Source: Nostoc favosum CHAB5714
GTDB taxonomy: Bacteria > Cyanobacteriota > Cyanobacteriia > Cyanobacteriales > Nostocaceae
Length of the DNA: 64,000 nt
Direction of reading: 5' to 3'
Assembly (NCBI RefSeq): GCF_020829495.1
Contig: NZ_JAIVFQ010000002.1
Coordinates: forward strand, 124,001 to 188,000
Below are positions 9,134 to 18,370 of this stretch, piece after piece (the stretch's first letter is position 1; each line of letters opens with the position of its first letter). Position numbers and translations under genes: made by a program. Under the pieces are notes generated by a model. The model saw only the letters and a program-made list of their open reading frames with translations, made no database searches and was not told where the DNA came from.

Positions 9134-10066
9134 ATGGTATGTAAAGATATGTTTCGCAGAGCCACACATTTAGCCTTAAGTTTAATAGGGGCATTTGCCC
9201 TGGGTATATCAAGCGCCACAGCTTTGAATATTGGTGTCAGCCCAAACCGAATTGAACTAGAAATTAGTCGTAAAACTCGCACTCAAGCGATTCGTGTACT
9301 CAACTTATCTTCTGAGCCGATTGAACTCAAAGCTTATGTGCGGACTTGGAAGATGAATGAAGACAATAAATTGGTAGAAATGCCTTCCACCGAGGAATCA
9401 TTAGATCAGTGGACTGTTTTCACTCCGTCTCAATTTACCGTTCCCCCTCGCAGCGCCCAGACTATACGTTTTGCTATTCGTCCCAAAGTTCAACCTAAAC
9501 CAGGTGAATACCGAGCTGTACTATATTTTGAAGAAATTCTTTCTCCCAGTGAGAAAGTCAAGGGTGTGCGCTCTGTAGGACGCTTAGGGGTTGTCATCTA
9601 TGGCTATGTAGGAGACATCAAGCGAGTTGGTGTACTCAATTCAATTACTGTAGCTCCTCAATCCAATGGTGTAACAGCGCGATTTGATATTTCTAGCCAA
9701 GGTAATGGTTATGTCCGGCTAAAAGGTCAATATGCCATTTGGCCTGCGGCTAAATACCCAGGAGCTACGGCTACAAAACCTATAGAAGACTTGGAAAAAC
9801 CAGGAAAAAAACTCCCACAAAATTTATTAGCTGTAGGAACCCTGCCACTATTGCCCGTATTACCTAATACTCGTCATAACATCGAATTACCTATCACTCA
9901 GACATTAGAACCGGGTAAATACGTATTAGATATTAACGGCGAATTGAACGGAGTAAAAATCGATCAAGGTATTCCCTTTACTGTTCCAAAAGCTACGACT
10001 ACCGCCTCAAATCAAACTAGGTCTTCTGGTTCTCAAAATTTGAGGAATCGTCTTCGTAGTAAATAG
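9134..10066 (+). CDS. PapD-like periplasmic fimbrial chaperone
   Basis: This 310-residue protein has a signal peptide (about residues 11-31, ending SSATA) and then a PapD N-terminal Ig-like domain. Typical features are IGVSPNRIELE, the hydrophobic strand RTQAIRVLNLSSEPIELKAYV, and FTVPPRSAQTIRFAIRPK followed by PGEYRAVLYFEE. A second beta domain occupies about 170-285 and a basic Ser/Arg tail ends the protein. Such chaperones donate a strand to pilin subunits in the periplasm and deliver them to an usher. An internal Met at residue 6 is an equally possible start. Confidence 0.8.
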   Translation: MVCKDMFRRATHLALSLIGAFALGISSATALNIGVSPNRIELEISRKTRTQAIRVLNLSSEPIELKAYVRTWKMNEDNKLVEMPSTEESLDQWTVFTPSQFTVPPRSAQTIRFAIRPKVQPKPGEYRAVLYFEEILSPSEKVKGVRSVGRLGVVIYGYVGDIKRVGVLNSITVAPQSNGVTARFDISSQGNGYVRLKGQYAIWPAAKYPGATATKPIEDLEKPGKKLPQNLLAVGTLPLLPVLPNTRHNIELPITQTLEPGKYVLDINGELNGVKIDQGIPFTVPKATTTASNQTRSSGSQNLRNRLRSK

Positions 10067-10095
10067 CTTTTACTTCATCAAAAGCTGAAATTATC

Positions 10096-10235
10096 AGAGG
10101 TTGTTTGAAAAGTGGTGGCTGAGGTATCCAAAACTTTAGATTTTTCAAAAGAGGACTTTGAGAAGGTTATTCTCCCTTTTTTAAGGGAGGCTAGGGGGGA
10201 TCTTGATACAAGCTTATACTTTTCAAACATCCTCT
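10096..10235. repeat. MITE-like palindromic element, AGAGGTTGTTTGAAAAGT family (copy 1)
   Basis: The left end AGAGGTTGTTTGAAAAGT is matched by the right end ACTTTTCAAACATCCTCT. The short open frame inside it is a by-product of the repeat. A related element with the same ends, interrupted by another repeat, is at 31566-32005, and a more diverged one follows at 10273-10702. Confidence 0.7.
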
Positions 10236-10272
10236 CAAGCGGAGTTGATTTTGTACTACGCCTGAATTTATT

Positions 10273-10702
10273 AGAGGATGTTTCTAAAGTCTAATTTATT
10301 ACTCACCTGGCGACTATAAGTCGCGGCTACACAGACCTAACCCTCAGCCCCTTCCCTACAAGATAAAGGGAGTAAGATTCAAAATCTCTTTCCTTAGAGT
10401 TAATTTGTAAACTAGAGTAAAGTCTTTGATTCGTAAGGGTTTCAGGAATTTGAGCCAATCAAGCGTTTATTCTCTGAAAGTAATGCCCAGCAATCAATTG
10501 GATATCCTTAAAATTTTCTTTACGAATCAGTTCTTATAGGAGAGAAGTCAGAGTGTATTTAATACAGATGAGAAACGCTATATTAACCTAACCTTACTGG
10601 CTTAATAAGTCCTTGACTTTGTATTATTCCACGGAGGTTGACTTCCCTACGTGAACGCTTGTGTAGTAGCTATCTTCAAACAATACTTTTAAAACATCCT
10701 CT
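10273..10702. repeat. MITE-like element, AGAGGATGTTT...AAAACATCCTCT (copy 2)
   Basis: The termini AGAGGATGTTT and AAAACATCCTCT are inverted repeats related to the adjacent element. The inside holds a second inverted pair (GATTCGTAA ... TTACGAATC) and no ORF. With copy 1 it accounts for most of the 712-bp gap between the chaperone and usher genes and may carry the usher promoter. Confidence 0.5.
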
Positions 10703-10778
10703 TTCTTGCTTTTTTAGTTATCAACTTTTGCTTAATTACCTTCCCAAATTCAATATAGTTTTTGTGCTTAACTAAGAT

Positions 10779-13700
10779 ATGCTGCATCTTATTTTACCAC
10801 CTACACCACCTGCAATTGTTATTAAAATAAACCAGTCAGATAGTATTAATGGCAAGCATGTAAATGAGAAAATAATGAGTTTGCTTAGGCAAAAAAAACG
10901 CATGATACCTGCCTCTGAAAAAAGTAGTAATGCTACAGCATTAAAAATACAATATTTAGATTATACAGTTGATAATATCCAGTCTGTTCATTCAACAGTA
11001 ACGATTAATATTCCCACCAAAACTCCAGCTTCTGTACCTACTATTTCGACTAATCAAACTATTAAAGTAGCTTTACCACTGTCATCAAAAGTTTATAATT
11101 TGGCAATTAAACTGATTGCCAATAGTCCCCCAGAAGCAAAAAATGGCAACTCAACAGCAACCATTAACATTCCTACCAAAACTCCAAGTTCTGTACCTAA
11201 TATTTCGACTAATCAAACTATTAAAGTAGCTTTGCCACTTTCATCAACAGTTCCTAATTCAGCAATTAAGCTGATTGCCAATACTCCCCCAGATGCAAAA
11301 AATGGCAAAGAAAATCCTACTAATACTACAGATAGCACTCCAAAAGCTACTAATACAAAGACAAAGTCTACTAATGAGATTAACGTAGTAGATAAACTGA
11401 GGGGTACTTCTACACCTGTAGATACAGGAACAAGTACTATTACTCAAAATATCAAGGCAACAAATGGAAAATTTTTGGTTGGGGTGATTATCAACAATAG
11501 AGAAGTTGGTAGTTTAGAGCTTCGCATGGATACTAATACTATTTTAGTTCCCCTCCAAGAATTTGCAGAAATCGCTAGTTTCAGTGTTGAAAATATTGAT
11601 GATAAAACCCAAATAAAAACTCCTTTGGGAGTTGTTAATTTAGCAGCGATTAACCTGAAACAAATTGATGGAATAACATATATTAGTCAGGCATTACTCA
11701 AAGAAAAATTATCTACTTTGATAGAGTTTGATGCTGCTAATTTAGCTTTGAGTGTTAATTTGCCTTGGCGACGTGATAGTGGGAACTCTCCACAGCCAAT
11801 ATCTGAATTACAACCTGAAGTTATACCTCCTCTCAGTGCCTTTTCCAATTTAAGGCAAGAAGTACAAATTACCAACGATTCTGGAGACACACGGGTACGT
11901 AGTGCGACTCTTTTAGGGGGGCGGCTAGCAGGAGGCAGTTGGCGGGCACGTTTGAATAATACTTTTGTCAATCAACCTGATGTTTCTGAATACTTTTTCT
12001 ATAAACGTACCAATCAATTTCGCTATCAAATCGGTAGGCAACAAGTTGGTTTGCATCCTTTACTGAACGGCATGAATCTGACGGGAGTACAACTTGGTTA
12101 TAGCAATTTAGCTGCCGATAGGTTTTCACAACAGTACGGTGCATCTGAACTTTTACCCAGACGAGGTAGACCTTTACAAACATTTCAAGGTCAAGTACCA
12201 CCAGCAAGTTTTGTGCAGCTAAGAATAGGGGGAATTGTATTTGCACAACAACAGGTTGGACTCAATGGTAGATATGAGTTTATTGATGTAAATTTACCTA
12301 ATAGTAATACCAATGAAATTGAACTGTTGGTCTACGATCGCAACAATCTGAGTGTACCTATTGAAATTCGCTCTTTGAATATCAATGTTTCTGATTTGTT
12401 GCTTCCAGCAGGTGGCAATGTGCAGTTAGGTGGCTTGGGATTAAGCGGCAATCTAGCACAGGATTCCTTTTTTGGAGATTACGGTTCCGAATCAGGTAAG
12501 CTGGTTGGATTTTATCAATTGCGCCAAGGACTTTCAGACAATCTAACTTTTGAAGGTTCTGTGCAAGCTATTCCCGGAATTGTACAGACACAAGCCGGCT
12601 TCATTTGGCGACTGGCAAATCCATTTATTCTCGCTAGTAGTATCGGTACATCACGTGGCCAACTTGGTTATACAACCGATTTAAGCCTAAATTTGGGTCG
12701 GTTGGAAGTTATCGGTAATTCGCAATCGTTTCCTAATGAATATAACTCAACTAATCAATTGCGCGATCGCTTCAACCATAGCTTGGAAACAAAATATCGT
12801 TTCAGTAATAATTTTTCCTTAGGATTTATTGCCCGTAGCCGCCAAGACGAATCTACAGGCGCTAGTTATATTTCACCTACTTTTTTTCTAAATCCTTTTA
12901 AAACCTTATCTTTAGCGGGTAGACCCGATTTAGATGGGCGATATTTATTCACTGCTTTCTATTACCCAAATAGCTCAACTAGACTTAGTTTAAATACTTT
13001 TGGTAATGTATACACTTCAGATTTTACCTATAATTTAAACCGACAATATCAGTTATCTTTCGGTACTGAATTTGGTGGCGATTTAGCAAGTCGTTACTCT
13101 ACGACTCTAAATTATAATTCTCCCAACCTCAACGGCTTGAGTTGGAGAGCAGGACTTGCTTACAGCAATGGCGATGTCGGTCCAGTTGTTGGTGCTAGTA
13201 TGCAGGTGCTACCAGGCTTATTTGCCAGGGTGGAATATCAAGGCATTCCTTCCAGAAGTAGAAACCTTTTGGGTGGATTCGGGGACGATCGCCTGACTGT
13301 TTTACTAGTGTCAGATTTATCTTTTGCCGGGGGTAGTGTTATTCCAGCTAGGTCTTCTGGTTTGGGACAGGAAAAAGGTGCGATCGGTGGGCAAATTGTA
13401 GTAGAAGGAGGAAAGAAAGACTTTGACTTAGGTGGGGCAAATATCCGCGTCGTAGATAGTCGCAACAACAGAGTTAGCACAGCTAAAACTGACTCCTCTG
13501 GCAAATTCTTTATTGGCAACCTCCCAGAAGGTATCTACATTGTTGAACTTGATCCAGATAGGTTGCCTATAGAACTTGCTACCGTCAAAACCAGCATAGT
13601 AGCAGAAGTAGCCGCGTCAGCTGTGACTCGTTTAGATTTCACCACAAGATTAGAATACGGACTAGCAGGACGCATCACTGATGTGGCAGGTAAGCCAATG

Positions 13701-13952
13701 CCACAAGTGCAAGTGGAACTAGTCAATGCTGGTGGTACACACGTCTTATCAGCCGTGACTGACGAATTTGGTCTTTATCGTCTGGATGGAATTCCCATTG
13801 GTAAGTACACATTGCGAGTTCCTAACCAAGATGGCATGACCAGTACCGAAACTTTTCCCACACGAGAAGTAGCAATTAACAAAGAGTTTATCTACGACCA
13901 AAATCTGCAATTGCCATTTGCCACAGCAACGAAGAAAACGAAGGAAAAATGA
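10779..13952 (+). CDS. Usher-like outer-membrane protein with N-terminal repeats and carboxypeptidase-regulatory-like C-terminus
   Basis: This 1057-residue protein has an unusual Thr/Asn/Lys-rich N-terminal region (about 1-225) containing two copies of a roughly 53-residue unit (INIPTKTPxSVP...TNQTIKVALPLSS, at about 73 and 126). Residues about 229-330 look like the usher N-terminal domain, and about 345-860 is a beta-barrel with many alternating strands (YQIGRQQVGLHPLLNGMNL, RLSLNTFGNVYTSDFTYNL). The end holds two carboxypeptidase-regulatory-like modules (ANIRVVDSRNNRVSTAKTD and GRITDVAGKPMPQVQVELV). It should pass chaperone-bound subunits across the outer membrane. No signal peptide follows the ATG, and a TAA lies two codons upstream of it. 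Confidence 0.75.
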   Translation: MLHLILPPTPPAIVIKINQSDSINGKHVNEKIMSLLRQKKRMIPASEKSSNATALKIQYLDYTVDNIQSVHSTVTINIPTKTPASVPTISTNQTIKVALPLSSKVYNLAIKLIANSPPEAKNGNSTATINIPTKTPSSVPNISTNQTIKVALPLSSTVPNSAIKLIANTPPDAKNGKENPTNTTDSTPKATNTKTKSTNEINVVDKLRGTSTPVDTGTSTITQNIKATNGKFLVGVIINNREVGSLELRMDTNTILVPLQEFAEIASFSVENIDDKTQIKTPLGVVNLAAINLKQIDGITYISQALLKEKLSTLIEFDAANLALSVNLPWRRDSGNSPQPISELQPEVIPPLSAFSNLRQEVQITNDSGDTRVRSATLLGGRLAGGSWRARLNNTFVNQPDVSEYFFYKRTNQFRYQIGRQQVGLHPLLNGMNLTGVQLGYSNLAADRFSQQYGASELLPRRGRPLQTFQGQVPPASFVQLRIGGIVFAQQQVGLNGRYEFIDVNLPNSNTNEIELLVYDRNNLSVPIEIRSLNINVSDLLLPAGGNVQLGGLGLSGNLAQDSFFGDYGSESGKLVGFYQLRQGLSDNLTFEGSVQAIPGIVQTQAGFIWRLANPFILASSIGTSRGQLGYTTDLSLNLGRLEVIGNSQSFPNEYNSTNQLRDRFNHSLETKYRFSNNFSLGFIARSRQDESTGASYISPTFFLNPFKTLSLAGRPDLDGRYLFTAFYYPNSSTRLSLNTFGNVYTSDFTYNLNRQYQLSFGTEFGGDLASRYSTTLNYNSPNLNGLSWRAGLAYSNGDVGPVVGASMQVLPGLFARVEYQGIPSRSRNLLGGFGDDRLTVLLVSDLSFAGGSVIPARSSGLGQEKGAIGGQIVVEGGKKDFDLGGANIRVVDSRNNRVSTAKTDSSGKFFIGNLPEGIYIVELDPDRLPIELATVKTSIVAEVAASAVTRLDFTTRLEYGLAGRITDVAGKPMPQVQVELVNAGGTHVLSAVTDEFGLYRLDGIPIGKYTLRVPNQDGMTSTETFPTREVAINKEFIYDQNLQLPFATATKKTKEK

Positions 13953-14144
13953 AGTTCCCTTTCCTTTGACTTGCTAATAACCTTTTCTAACTTTGTGAAC
14001 AACCCTTCTCCACTTTTGCTTTGGAATAGGCAAGCAAGAAATTACTCCTTCTCGAAAAGCTGCTTCGCCTCTATGCACCATTTAACTTACTATGTTTAGT
14101 ATCCCCCAGTTAAATGGGCTATATCTGCCTGCCTTTAAGTCATT

Positions 14145-16325
14145 ATGGCAAAATCTAAAAAAAGCGCTACCCCCATCAATTTAAACGATCCACAATATTA
14201 TCTTAACCGAGAGTTAAGCTGGCTAGAATTTAATGGCAGGGTATTACATGAAGCCTGTGACGATCGCACGCCCCTTCTGGAACGCCTAAAGTTTTTGGGA
14301 ATCTTCAACTCTAATTTAGATGAGTTTTTCATGGTGCGCGTTGCTGGTTTAAAGCAACAAGTAGAAGCGAAAGTTACCCTGTTGACTCCTGATGGTCGGA
14401 CACCACAACAACAGTTAGACGATATTAGGTCTACCCTCACTCCTCTTGTAAAGAAAGAGCATCAACATTTTGAGCAAGTACTTCGTCCTCTACTAGTAAA
14501 TCATGGCATCCATATTCTGGATTACATAGATTTGAATCAAAAACAGCGGACTCATCTCAACAGTTATTTTGAGGAACAAGTCTTTCCAGTTTTGACTCCC
14601 CTGGCTGTTGATCCTAGTCATCCCTTTCCTTTTATTTCTAATCTCAGTCTGAATCTGGCTGTTGTGGTCAAAAACCCAGACACCGAAGAAGAATTCTTTG
14701 CCAGAGTCAAAGTCCCCAGTGTTCTCCCCCGATTTTTACCGATACCGCCTGAGTTGGGAGATCAGAACAACGACAAACCTGCACACTGGACTGGTGTACC
14801 TTTAGAACAAGCGATCGCTCATAACTTGGAATCTCTATTTCCAGGGATGAACATTCAAGAATATCATCCGTTTCGCATTACTCGTGATGCCGATTTGGTC
14901 TTAGAAGAAGATGAAGCAGATGACTTATTGTTAGCGATCGAACAGGAATTGCGAAAACGGCGCTTGGGTGGAAGTCCAGTTCGGCTAGAAATTCAATCCC
15001 AGACTCCTGAAATAGTGCGATCGCGATTATTGCATGATTTGGAATTAACAGAAAGCGATCTCTACGAAGTAGACGGTCTTTTGGGGTTGCGGGATTTGAT
15101 GTATTTTATGTCCTTGCCATTGCCGGAACTCAAAGATCCACCACGCCAATCTGTTGTACCATTACGCTTGCAAAGGCTGAGAGAACCGAGTTTAGACCCA
15201 GATGGGCTGGAGACGGACGAAGGAAAAGACTTTTTTGCTGTGATTCGGGAAAAGGATTTACTAGTACACCATCCCTATCAATCCTTTTCGGCTACAGTGG
15301 TGCGCTTTATTACCCATGCCGCCTACGATCCAAATGTGTTAGCCATCAAGATGACCCTTTACCGGACTTCTGGCGACTCGCCCATCGTCAACGCCTTAAT
15401 TGCCGCCGCCGAAAATGGCAAGCAGGTATCCGTGCTGGTGGAATTAAAGGCGCGATTTGATGAGGAGAATAATATTTACTGGGCAAAAAGACTAGAAAGA
15501 GTCGGGGTTCATGTCGTCTATGGTTTAGTCGGGCTAAAAACCCATAGTAAAACCGTCATGGTAGTACGGCGGGAAAAAGACCGGATACGTCGCTACGTGC
15601 ATATTGGCACTGGTAACTATAACCCCAAAACGGCACGACTGTATACAGATTTGGGATTGTTCAGTTGCCGTGAAGAATTAGGTGCTGACATCACAGATTT
15701 ATTTAATTTTTTGACAGGCTACTCCCTGCAAAAATCTTATCGAGAGTTGCTAGTTGCGCCTGTGAATATGCGCGATCGCTTTTTGGCACTAATTCACCGC
15801 GAAATCGAAAATGTTCAAAATGGATTTTCTGGACGCATTGTTGCCAAAATGAATTCCCTAGTCGATCCGCAAATTATCGCTACTTTATATGAAGCCTCCC
15901 GCGCCGGAGTGCAAATCGACTTAATTATCAGGGGCGTTTGCTGTTTGCGTCCAGGACTCAAAGACATTAGTGAAAATATTCGCATAATCAGCATTGTCGG
16001 TCGTTTTTTAGAACACTCTCGGATTTATTATTTTCATAACAATACACAAGAGGAAATCTATATCGGCAGTGCCGACTGGATGCGCCGCAATTTAGATCGC
16101 CGAGTGGAAGTAATTACCCCAGTCAAAGACCCAGATATTGCCAAAGATTTGCAAGAAATTATGGGAATTATGCTCGCAGATAATCGCCAAGCTTGGGAAT
16201 TACAAGCTGATGGCACTTACATTCAACGGCGTCCCTATGATGATTCTCCAGAAGCTAATTCACAAAAAATTCTCATGAATATGGCATTACGCTCAAGTGG
16301 TGTAGCCTCAAACCTGATTGATTAA
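14145..16325 (+). CDS. ppk1: Polyphosphate kinase 1
   Basis: This 726-residue protein matches the usual length of PPK1, which reversibly polymerises the ATP gamma-phosphate into polyphosphate. The N-terminal domain begins YLNRELSWLEFNGRVLHEA. The catalytic half contains AIKMTLYRTSGDSPIV, KARFDEENNIYWAKRLE, the phospho-His region THSKTVMVVRR and HIGTGNYNPKTARLYTDLG, and the second HKD-like region IYIGSADWMRRNLDRRVEV. The ATG at 14145 begins a conventional N-terminus. It is separated from the usher gene by 190 bp and is probably transcribed alone. Confidence 0.97.
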   Translation: MAKSKKSATPINLNDPQYYLNRELSWLEFNGRVLHEACDDRTPLLERLKFLGIFNSNLDEFFMVRVAGLKQQVEAKVTLLTPDGRTPQQQLDDIRSTLTPLVKKEHQHFEQVLRPLLVNHGIHILDYIDLNQKQRTHLNSYFEEQVFPVLTPLAVDPSHPFPFISNLSLNLAVVVKNPDTEEEFFARVKVPSVLPRFLPIPPELGDQNNDKPAHWTGVPLEQAIAHNLESLFPGMNIQEYHPFRITRDADLVLEEDEADDLLLAIEQELRKRRLGGSPVRLEIQSQTPEIVRSRLLHDLELTESDLYEVDGLLGLRDLMYFMSLPLPELKDPPRQSVVPLRLQRLREPSLDPDGLETDEGKDFFAVIREKDLLVHHPYQSFSATVVRFITHAAYDPNVLAIKMTLYRTSGDSPIVNALIAAAENGKQVSVLVELKARFDEENNIYWAKRLERVGVHVVYGLVGLKTHSKTVMVVRREKDRIRRYVHIGTGNYNPKTARLYTDLGLFSCREELGADITDLFNFLTGYSLQKSYRELLVAPVNMRDRFLALIHREIENVQNGFSGRIVAKMNSLVDPQIIATLYEASRAGVQIDLIIRGVCCLRPGLKDISENIRIISIVGRFLEHSRIYYFHNNTQEEIYIGSADWMRRNLDRRVEVITPVKDPDIAKDLQEIMGIMLADNRQAWELQADGTYIQRRPYDDSPEANSQKILMNMALRSSGVASNLID

Positions 16326-16685
16326 AAATTGAAGAAGAATTCAGAAGTCAGAATTTAGCAGCGGAACCGGAGGCTCCGAAAGCTCCGGTCAGAATCACTT
16401 TTCGTAGCAGATTCAGACCCGCCACTGTCTTGTTGACCACTAAATCTTCTCTTTCAGAGACGCACTCGCGTTCGATTTAGTGGGGGTCTTAATGCTCTTT
16501 GATTCATCCGCCAGTACTTCTCTACGAGACGCTGCGCGAACGACAGGCTCAGTAACCATCGCACAAAATACCCAACAGAATTCTGGCTCCTGACTCCTGA
16601 ATTCTGTTTTGATAAGTTACTTATACCTTGACAACTAGCTCAACTTAGTTTACTTAGAAAACCTGACTTTTTTGAGAAGTTATCT
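16326..16685. other. Intergenic region with short repeats
   Basis: The gap after ppk1 contains a GGAACCGGAGGCTCCG palindrome-like stretch and the Nostoc-type short repeat GAGACGCTGCGCGAACG (about 16520-16540). No gene is seen. Confidence 0.5.
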
Positions 16686-16823
16686 CAATACTGCGTAGGT
16701 TTTGCCTAAAAAAGAAAAATGCGTAGGTTGGGTTAAGGAACGAAACCCAACCTAAGAGCGGGGTTTGTTGGGTAACACATTGCCCCAACCCAACCTATAA
16801 ATATTCTTAACCGAGCAGTATTG
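16686..16823. repeat. Palindromic repeat element, CAATACTGC...GCAGTATTG
   Basis: Terminal inverted repeats CAATACTGC and GCAGTATTG bracket inner palindromes built from TAGGTTGGGTT and AACCCAACCTA. A related, partly degraded copy is at 19127-19241, with the same order of CAATACTGCGTAGGTT, accAACCCAAC and CAACCCAACCTAC blocks. The element has no coding capacity and is probably a MITE-type repeat. Confidence 0.6.
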
Positions 16824-16947
16824 GAAGTTATCTAAGTTGTTTGTCATGGGTTCACACAAGTTATTCAACCATAGGATAGAGTTAGTGCTGGCATTTGTTC
16901 CCATAGACTAGAGAGGTTGTTCTGAAATAATTTCGTCTTTCCCCTCA

Positions 16948-17364
16948 ATGTTAATGTTATCCTGTGAGCTTTCTACCTTGCGTGTTCTAGTAGTTGATGA
17001 CCACGAACTGACTCGTTTAACCTTACAATTAGTTTTTTCTTGCCAGGAAAATATTCAAGTAGTAGGTTTAGCCAGTAATGGTGAAGAAGCTATAGAAATG
17101 GTTAAAAGTTGCCATCCTGACGTAATTGTTCTAGATTTACAAATGCCAGTCATGGATGGTTGGAGTGCGTCTAGTCACATTAAAGCTATATCTCCGAACA
17201 CCCAGATTCTTGCTTACTCCTCAGTGGAAGACGTAAATTTTCAGGGGACAAAGGCAATGTCTAGCTTTGATGACGTTTGCAAGAAAGATGTACCTACAAA
17301 GGAACTTATTGCCTTAGTTAGGCAGTTAGGTCAGCGTGCAGGAGATGGTTCAGTTTCAGGATAA
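16948..17364 (+). CDS. Single-domain response regulator
   Basis: The 138-residue protein is essentially one CheY-like receiver domain: the acidic pair VVDDHE, the phosphoacceptor Asp in VIVLDLQMPVMDGW, the switch region ILAYSS and the Lys in VCKKDVP. No output domain follows, although the acidic-pair sequence VVDDHELTRLTL resembles NarL/FixJ-type receivers. It may pass phosphate on or control a protein partner. No kinase is adjacent. Two in-frame Met codons at the start (residues 1 and 3) leave the exact start open. Confidence 0.85.
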   Translation: MLMLSCELSTLRVLVVDDHELTRLTLQLVFSCQENIQVVGLASNGEEAIEMVKSCHPDVIVLDLQMPVMDGWSASSHIKAISPNTQILAYSSVEDVNFQGTKAMSSFDDVCKKDVPTKELIALVRQLGQRAGDGSVSG

Positions 17365-17493
17365 ATGATACAGCTATGTTGCTTCGCCAACTCACAGTTA
17401 GTTCAATTCTGGGGATTTAAGGACATGATACTACTGAGGAGCGTCGGTATAACCTGAAGTTGAGGGTTAAACCGACGCAATTTTTGATAATTT

Positions 17494-17667
17494 CTACTCT
17501 ACCGGAATGGTACGTCTAAATTCATCAATTAATTCATCCAGTTCTTCCAACGCCTGGTTTACATCAACTCTCAAAGTTCCCAAATTTGGTTGCTCTAGTA
17601 GCCCTAATAGGTACTCACGTTTGCTTTGAACTGCGACAATTCGTTCTTTTATAGTCTGTATATCCAT
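17494..17667 (-). CDS. Small conserved-looking protein, 57 residues
   Basis: A minus-strand frame encodes a 57-residue protein beginning MDIQTIKERIVAVQSKREYL and ending EFRRTIPVE. It has a good ribosome-binding site (AGGAAAAAAATA before ATG), an amphipathic helical composition (ALEELDELIDEF) and ordinary codon use. It lies convergent to the response regulator at 16948-17364. I do not recognise the family; coding is inferred from the start signals and helical heptad pattern. Confidence 0.6.
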   Translation of the reverse strand: MDIQTIKERIVAVQSKREYLLGLLEQPNLGTLRVDVNQALEELDELIDEFRRTIPVE

Positions 17668-17774
17668 TATTTTTTTCCTATAACTACCTTTAAATTTAAA
17701 GTTAACTCAAAATCCAACATTCTGGGGCACTATATGTCCTTACAAATATTAGAACAGAAAGCTCACCAGCAAGA

Positions 17775-17804
17775 GTATGAAAACTTTTTAGTTTTCATAC
17801 TCTT
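17775..17804. terminator. Perfect 13-bp hairpin
   Basis: GAGTATGAAAACT, a TTTT loop and AGTTTTCATACTC form a perfect stem-loop. It lies upstream of the 57-residue minus-strand gene, so it is not that gene's terminator. It may be part of a mobile repeat or end an unseen small transcript. Confidence 0.4.
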
Positions 17805-17895
17805 GTGTGCTTTAGGGGCGGGGACGCCAGAAAAGAGGGACGGTAAACCCGACTACAGCGCACTCTTCGTGTCCCGGTGTCTAGGGAAATTTTTG

Positions 17896-18207
17896 TATAG
17901 CGGTTCTCGTTTACATAAGGTACACCCATAGGGGCACGGCAGTGCCCATTGCTGTCAACTTAAGTCAGAGAGCTTCATTCCATAGTCATTTTACCCCACT
18001 CCTTAATCCCCTCCCCGTGAACGGGGAGGGGAGATTTTGTCGCTAGACAAAAGCGGGGTGGGGTTGCGAGGGCATAATTAGTAATTGAGTGGACTTGGTA
18101 TAACGCAATACGCTTGGGTTTCACGTTAAGTTGACACCAATGGGCACTGCCGTGCCCCTACACCTCGTGATGTAATGTTGTATCGCATGTGAATGGGAAC
18201 CGCTATA
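17896..18207. repeat. MITE-like element with long imperfect inverted ends
   Basis: The left arm TATAGCGGTTCTCGTTTACAT, then TAGGGGCACGGCAGTGCCCATTG and GTCAACTTA, is mirrored on the right by TAAGTTGAC, CAATGGGCACTGCCGTGCCCCTA and ATGTGAATGGGAACCGCTATA. The arms span about 65-80 bp each around a GC-rich centre (CCCCTCCCCGTGAACGGGGAGG). No ORF is present. It fills most of the gap before the DUF2854 gene. Confidence 0.7.
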
Positions 18208-18370
18208 TAAGGAAGGCAGAACCTCTTGACTTCTTAGGGTGTCAGTCTTAACCTAGCAATTTTGAGTTGGTTGAATATTACTATCTAGGAACGATGTTCT
18301 TCCCTAATTAGTTATTCATAGCCGATGATAATAAAACTGAGGTATTCATACTTTATACTAATTTAAGCTC

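Noticed and set aside
10112-10294. 60-codon frame after the chaperone gene
   Set aside because: Lies inside and across the palindromic repeat element 10096-10235; no ribosome-binding site.
17626-17931. 101-codon frame on the + strand
   Set aside because: Overlaps the better-supported minus-strand 57-residue gene and runs into a hairpin and the MITE-like element.
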